A stretch of DNA of 45,581 bases from assembly GCA_902512585.1 (NCBI GenBank), contig CABXJW010000007.1, positions 1-45,581 on the forward strand, read 5' to 3'. How positions within the stretch are numbered: position 1 is the first letter of the stretch; the number at the start of each line of letters is the position of its first letter. Below are positions 40,734 to 45,581 of this stretch, piece by piece. The stretch comes from an uncultured Woeseiaceae bacterium (GTDB lineage Bacteria > Pseudomonadota > Gammaproteobacteria > Steroidobacterales > Woeseiaceae). The notes under the pieces were generated by a model that did no database searches, was not told the DNA's origin, and saw only the letters and a list, made by a program, of their open reading frames with translations. The translations under genes were made by a program, and so were the position numbers.

Positions 40734-41778
40734 AACTATTATTATGGGTGCTTCTGGTTATGTAGGTGGTGAGTTACTCAGATTATTAAAAAATCATCCG
40801 AATCTTGATTATGTAATTGCGGTATCAGAATCGCATGCTGGTGAAAATATAAACACTATTTTTCCGCATCTGACTCATTCTTATCAGGATGAAAAATTTA
40901 AGACTTATGAAAATTGGAGTATTGATATTGATCATGGGGATCCAGTAGCTATCTTTAGTGCCGCGCCACATGGTATTTCAGCAGGGATATTAACAAGCAT
41001 ACTTGAGACATTAGCAATAAAAAATATCAAGCCAAAGGTAGTCGATATTTCTGCAGATTTTCGATTTTCTGACCCAGAAATCTTTTACCGAACCTATGGT
41101 ATAAAACACTTACATGCCGAGTTACTTAGTCAGTTTATATGTGGCATTCCTGAGCATATCATTAAGACTGAATCAAATTTTATTGCACATCCAGGTTGCT
41201 TTGCCACTGCTATATTACTAGCTATAACGCCAATTATTATAAATGATATAACAGATAATGAATTCTATATCAGTGCCATTACTGGCAGTACTGGATCGGG
41301 TAGATCACCAAAGAAAACAACTCATCATCCTGAGCGTCACAGTAATGTATTTGCGTATAAACCGCTCTCTCATAGACATGCTCCAGAGATAGTAAGTATA
41401 TGTGAAAATATAACTACTGTTAAACCGAAAATTAACTTTATACCTCATTCAGGACCTTTTTCACGCGGCATATATGCAACAATCCAGGCAAAATTAAAAT
41501 CAGATAAACACATTGATGATGCCGCTCCAATTTTTAAGAACCATTATTCTGAATCTAAATTTATCACTTACATGGATGATACTCCTCAATTAAAGAATGT
41601 GGTGACCAGTAATTTCTGTCATCTCAGCTCCAGTATAGATAATGATCAAATAGTCATAAATTGTGCAATTGATAATTTAATAAAAGGTTCAGCAGGTGGA
41701 TCAATCCAATGGATGAATAGACTTTGGGAGCTTCCTGAAGAAACTGGATTAATGACAATAACCTCACCATGGATATAA
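40723..41778 (+). CDS. argC: N-acetyl-gamma-glutamyl-phosphate reductase (or N-acyl equivalent)
   Basis: IIMGASGYVGGELLRLLKNHP; HPGCFATAILLA; TGSTGSGRSPKKTTHHPERHSNV. Confidence 0.95.
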   Translation: MRIKTIIMGASGYVGGELLRLLKNHPNLDYVIAVSESHAGENINTIFPHLTHSYQDEKFKTYENWSIDIDHGDPVAIFSAAPHGISAGILTSILETLAIKNIKPKVVDISADFRFSDPEIFYRTYGIKHLHAELLSQFICGIPEHIIKTESNFIAHPGCFATAILLAITPIIINDITDNEFYISAITGSTGSGRSPKKTTHHPERHSNVFAYKPLSHRHAPEIVSICENITTVKPKINFIPHSGPFSRGIYATIQAKLKSDKHIDDAAPIFKNHYSESKFITYMDDTPQLKNVVTSNFCHLSSSIDNDQIVINCAIDNLIKGSAGGSIQWMNRLWELPEETGLMTITSPWI

Positions 41779-41781
41779 CTG

Positions 41782-42963
41782 ATGCCAAATGAATTTATAC
41801 ATGATTCAAAGCAAGATGTTCGGAGAGCAGGGCAGGAAGTTTTATTAGATGTATATAAACAATTATCTTTGACAGTCACTAGAGCTGATAATTGTGAATT
41901 ATTAACTAATGATAACCGAAAGATTCTGGATCTTTATGGAGGCCATGCAGTAATGCCTCTTGGTTATGGCGACACTGACTTTTTGAGTTCAGTGCAAGAA
42001 CAAATGACTAATTTACTCTTCCAGAGTAACCTGTTACCACTTGATATTAGGGTCCAAGCAGCTGAGAATCTTTTGAAAATCGCTCCATCAAGTTTATCAA
42101 AGGTATTTTTTGTTAATTCTGGGTCTGAGGCAAATGAGAATGCCTTGAAAATTGCCTGTATGTATACCAAGAGAAAAAAAATACTGGCCGTCACAGGAGC
42201 ATTTCATGGTCGATCGGCCGCCGCTTCTGCAGTTACATGGAATGCAAAAAAGAGCTGGTACGGATTTCCAAGACTACCTTTTGATGTTGATTTTATTCCT
42301 CGTGATGACCTGAATGCAGCACGCGATATGATAAATGATGAAGTAGCAGCTGTAATCGTAGAGCCAATTCAGGGTGTGGCAGGTGCCTATGATCTATCCC
42401 ATGAGTTTGTGATGGCTTTGAGAAAGGGATGCGATAAAGTTTCAGCAATATTAATAGTTGATGAAGTACAAACTGGGATGGGGCGAAGTGGTAATTACTT
42501 TGCAATTCAAAATTATAATATAGAACCAGATATATTAACGATGGCAAAATCATTAGGTGGAGGAGTTCCCTGTGCAGCCTTGATGATCAATCAAAAATAT
42601 TCATCAAACCTTAAGATGGGCGATTTAGGATCAACATTTGGTGGCGGACCAATTGCATGTGCTGCGATTAATGCTGTAATCAAAAGTATCAAGAAAAATA
42701 ACTTATTACTTAACGTGAAAGAATTAGAAATCAAGATAAGAGAGACGTGTCAAGTGGGCCCAATTCAAAGAATCCAAGGAAAAGGATTTTTATTAGGATT
42801 AATTTGTGATCGACCAGCACATGAGATTCAGAGCAAATTGCTCAAAAAAGATATATTGACAGGAACCAGTGCTGAAAAAAATATACTCAGGTTATTACCA
42901 CCTTTGGTTTTGCAAACGAATCATGTGAATAGATTAAGCGAAGCTTTGGCCTCGATTAAATAA
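41782..42963 (+). CDS. argD: Acyl-ornithine aminotransferase
   Basis: FVNSGSEANENALKIA; GAFHGRSAAASAVT; LIVDEVQTGMGRSG; MAKSLGGGVPCAALM. Confidence 0.94.
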   Translation: MPNEFIHDSKQDVRRAGQEVLLDVYKQLSLTVTRADNCELLTNDNRKILDLYGGHAVMPLGYGDTDFLSSVQEQMTNLLFQSNLLPLDIRVQAAENLLKIAPSSLSKVFFVNSGSEANENALKIACMYTKRKKILAVTGAFHGRSAAASAVTWNAKKSWYGFPRLPFDVDFIPRDDLNAARDMINDEVAAVIVEPIQGVAGAYDLSHEFVMALRKGCDKVSAILIVDEVQTGMGRSGNYFAIQNYNIEPDILTMAKSLGGGVPCAALMINQKYSSNLKMGDLGSTFGGGPIACAAINAVIKSIKKNNLLLNVKELEIKIRETCQVGPIQRIQGKGFLLGLICDRPAHEIQSKLLKKDILTGTSAEKNILRLLPPLVLQTNHVNRLSEALASIK

Positions 42964-42986
42964 TTAAAAATAAAAAGGTATTTTAA

Positions 42987-43985
42987 ATGCATATATTCAA
43001 TGATCTAACTGATTTTAGTAATGATGAAATAGGGAGTTTATTGGAGCTCGCTAATCAATTAGATAATTATCCAGAGCCAGATATTTTAAAAGGTAAGGTT
43101 CTGGCGTTATTATTTTTTAATTCTTCTTTAAGAACTCTCACATCATTTCAAGCAGCCATGTCTAGATTGGGTGGGGGGACATTTGTTGTATCACCCGATA
43201 TGTCAATACATGGATTAGAAACACAGACAGGTATAGTAATGGATGGGAATGCTGCTGAACACATCAATGAGGCCATACCTGTTATTGAGTCTTATGCTGA
43301 TGTAATAGGAATTAGGGCATTTGCCCAAAGAAGAAATCTTAAAGAAGATTTAGAAGATTTTAGTTTTAAAAATTTAATAAATCTCACCAGTAAGCCATTT
43401 ATCAATATGGAATCTGCTATAAATCATCCATGCCAGAATCTTGCAGATTGGAAAACTTTAGATGATTTTGATATTCCAAAAAAAGATGGAAAATTTGTAC
43501 TAAGTTGGGCTTATCATCCTAACCCTCTGCCATTGGCTGTTCCAGCATCAACACTTAATATGGCTGCAATGCGAGGTATGAACGTAACTGTATTAAGACC
43601 AGATAATTTTGAGTTACCAGATTCGGTTATGGAAAAAGCTAAACAAATTGCAACTGTATCAGGAGGCTCAATAACGGAAACAGATAATCATAATGAAGCC
43701 TTACAGGACGCTCATGTTATTTATGCAAAATCATGGACATCATCAAAATATTACAAAGAAAGAGATTTGGAGTATGAGGCACGTAAAGATTTAATTGAGT
43801 GGCGGGTAAAAGATTCTTGGTTTAATAATGTACTGCCTTCATGTCGATTCATGCATTGTTTGCCGGTTAGAAGAGGTGTTGTGGTAGATGACTCAGTTTT
43901 AGATAGCTCAAGAAGTATTGTTATTCATGAGGCACGTAATCGTATGCTGGCTCAAATGGCAGTGTTGTACAAAATGTTGAAATAA
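42987..43985 (+). CDS. argF': N-acyl-ornithine carbamoyltransferase (N-acetyl/N-succinyl-ornithine type)
   Basis: FFNSSLRTLTSFQAAM; GIVMDGNAAEHINEAIPVIESYADVIGIRAFAQ; INHPCQNLADW; LSWAYHPNPLPLAVPAS; MHCLPVRRG: the AOTC/SOTC family rather than canonical OTCase. Confidence 0.92.
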   Translation: MHIFNDLTDFSNDEIGSLLELANQLDNYPEPDILKGKVLALLFFNSSLRTLTSFQAAMSRLGGGTFVVSPDMSIHGLETQTGIVMDGNAAEHINEAIPVIESYADVIGIRAFAQRRNLKEDLEDFSFKNLINLTSKPFINMESAINHPCQNLADWKTLDDFDIPKKDGKFVLSWAYHPNPLPLAVPASTLNMAAMRGMNVTVLRPDNFELPDSVMEKAKQIATVSGGSITETDNHNEALQDAHVIYAKSWTSSKYYKERDLEYEARKDLIEWRVKDSWFNNVLPSCRFMHCLPVRRGVVVDDSVLDSSRSIVIHEARNRMLAQMAVLYKMLK

Positions 43986-43997
43986 TAAGGAATTAAG

Positions 43998-44924
43998 ATG
44001 CAAAAAAATAAATCATCAATAATTGCTGCACTTAAATATGCTATTCCATATATCAGATTATTTAAAAATAAAATTTTTGTTATCAAAGCAAGTGGCTCCT
44101 TATTTTTAGATGAAAAATTAATCGAGAAGTTGATAGAGCAATTAAGTATTCTGCAACAATTAGGAATTAAGATTATATTGATACACGGTGGCGGACCTCA
44201 ATCTTCAGAAATGGCTGCATCTCTGGGTATTAAGTCAAAATTTATTGAGGGAAGGAGGGTGACTGATTCAAAAATGATTGATGTAACTACTATGGTTCTT
44301 AATGGAAAGATTAATACTAAAATATTGGCGATTGCTAGAAAATATAATATGAAAGCTATTGGTATGAGTGGTATTGATTCAGGATTAATTAGAGCACATC
44401 GTCGTGAAGTTACTCATGATAAGAATAACAAATCGATTGATTATGGTTTTGTTGGGGATATTGACTCAATTAATCCTGAACTAATTTTTAAACAATTGGA
44501 CGATGGATTTATTCCAATAATTAGTCCTCTTGCTTGTGATGATAGTGGCATTATTTTAAATATAAATGCTGATACAGTTGCAGCGTCGATTGCTGCAGAA
44601 ATAAGTGCTGAAAAGTTAATTTTAATATCTTCAGCACCGGGCATACTTGAAGATAGTAGTGATAACTCTAGCTTAATTTCATACTTAGATATTGAAAAGT
44701 TAGAAAGGCTAATTCTCGAAAAGCAAATAACTGATGGTATGCTGCCTAAATCTTCAGCAATTAAGTTCGCAATTGAAAAAGGTGTAGAGCGAGTACATGT
44801 TATCTCTTATAGAACAACTGACTCATTACTCATAGAGATGTTTACTAATGATGGAACGGGTACATTGGTTGTAAGTGATATAGAAATGTTATCATCTTTA
44901 GAGCAACTGGGAGGTCAGCTTTGA
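43998..44924 (+). CDS. argB: Acetylglutamate kinase (N-acyl-glutamate kinase)
   Basis: KIILIHGGGPQSSEMAASLGIKSKFIEGRRVTD; IISPLACDDSGIILNINADTVAASIAAEI. Confidence 0.93.
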   Translation: MQKNKSSIIAALKYAIPYIRLFKNKIFVIKASGSLFLDEKLIEKLIEQLSILQQLGIKIILIHGGGPQSSEMAASLGIKSKFIEGRRVTDSKMIDVTTMVLNGKINTKILAIARKYNMKAIGMSGIDSGLIRAHRREVTHDKNNKSIDYGFVGDIDSINPELIFKQLDDGFIPIISPLACDDSGIILNINADTVAASIAAEISAEKLILISSAPGILEDSSDNSSLISYLDIEKLERLILEKQITDGMLPKSSAIKFAIEKGVERVHVISYRTTDSLLIEMFTNDGTGTLVVSDIEMLSSLEQLGGQL

Positions 44925-45581
44925 GTCGATTATGGGAAAAAGGATTACCATTAGACGAACGAGTACTAAAGTATACGGCGGGTGAGGACCATAAGCTCGA
45001 TGAGAGACTCGTAATATATGATGTTCGAGCGAGTATTGCCCATGCTGAAATGTTATCGAGCGTCAATTTATTAACTAATGAGGATTGTTCAAAGATAACT
45101 AATGGCCTTGAGCAGTTATTACATGATTTTGAAAATGGTAAGTGGACAATTACTCTTCAAGATGAAGACGTCCATACAGCTCTGGAAGTTAATTTAACAA
45201 GATTAATCGGAGAGGTTGGTGGTAAAATTCATTTGGGTCGATCGAGAAATGACCAAGTGCTAGTGGCATTAAGGTTGTACATGCTTGATGCCATAGATAT
45301 CGTTTCCCACGGTATCGAGGGTCTCTGTGAGGCGCTCAATTTACTGAAATTGCGTCAAGGTGAGATAACACTTCCAGGAACAACGCATATGCAACATGCT
45401 ATGCCTTCATCTGTTGCACTATGGAGCGAAGCTTTCATTGAAGGCTTCGAGGATATTAAGGAAGGAATTGGAAATGCCAAAATAAGATCAAATAAGAATC
45501 CTCTGGGTAGTGCAGCCGGATATGGTACTCCTGGGCTTCCAATAGATAGAGCCATAACCACAGAAAAACTTGGATTTGAAG
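44921..45581 (+). CDS. argH: Argininosuccinate lyase, N-terminal part (runs off window end)
   Basis: Manual translation from TTG 44921: SRLWEKGLPLDERVLKYTAGEDHKLDERLVIYDVRASIAHAEML...DEDVHTALEVNLTRLIGEVGGKIHLGRSRNDQVLVALRLYM...LPGTTHMQHAMP; not in supplied ORF track. Confidence 0.93.
   Translation, partial: MSRLWEKGLPLDERVLKYTAGEDHKLDERLVIYDVRASIAHAEMLSSVNLLTNEDCSKITNGLEQLLHDFENGKWTITLQDEDVHTALEVNLTRLIGEVGGKIHLGRSRNDQVLVALRLYMLDAIDIVSHGIEGLCEALNLLKLRQGEITLPGTTHMQHAMPSSVALWSEAFIEGFEDIKEGIGNAKIRSNKNPLGSAAGYGTPGLPIDRAITTEKLGFE

Noticed and set aside
1-45581. CRISPR arrays, transposons, integrases, prophage, toxin-antitoxin or defence islands
   Set aside because: No regularly spaced repeats, transposase/integrase motifs or known defence proteins were recognised on either strand.

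Overview
AT-rich bacterial chromosomal window, probably from a marine-type gammaproteobacterium (the taxonomic call is inference only). About 40 plausible protein-coding genes. No rRNA, tRNA, CRISPR array, transposase or prophage was recognised. Main blocks: (1) ilvH-proB-proA, converging on a monomeric NADP isocitrate dehydrogenase. (2) An LplT-like MFS transporter, a SYLF-domain protein, a PII protein and a membrane fatty-acid desaturase. (3) A tightly spaced putative acyl-CoA catabolic operon: TIM-barrel, SDR, APH-type acyl-CoA kinase-like, two crotonases, HIBADH-like. (4) A TPP riboswitch followed by a four-gene thiamine acquisition operon: TonB receptor, YkoF/MTH1187-like thiamine-binding protein, PnuC/PnuT transporter, ThiK-like kinase. 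(5) A mixed set including a predicted haloalkane dehalogenase, DUF4212/SSS symporter, cystine-type DAACS symporter, cupin protein, NSS transporter, 2OG oxygenase, MBL hydrolase and ABC exporter. (6) A Tat-signal amine oxidase followed by a compact FkbM / prolyl-4-hydroxylase / predicted beta-barrel / FkbM cluster. (7) An argR-led arginine cluster, argR-argG-[unknown P-loop gene]-argC-argD-argF'-argB-argH(partial). Its transcarbamylase is of the N-acyl-ornithine type and has Ala at the residue that separates acetyl- from succinyl-ornithine enzymes. The most interesting items are the uncharacterised P-loop gene inside the arginine operon, the predicted succinylornithine-type transcarbamylase with further active-site substitutions, the riboswitch-controlled thiamine operon, and the FkbM/P4H/barrel cluster. 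All family calls come from reading the sequence; no database search or alignment was run.
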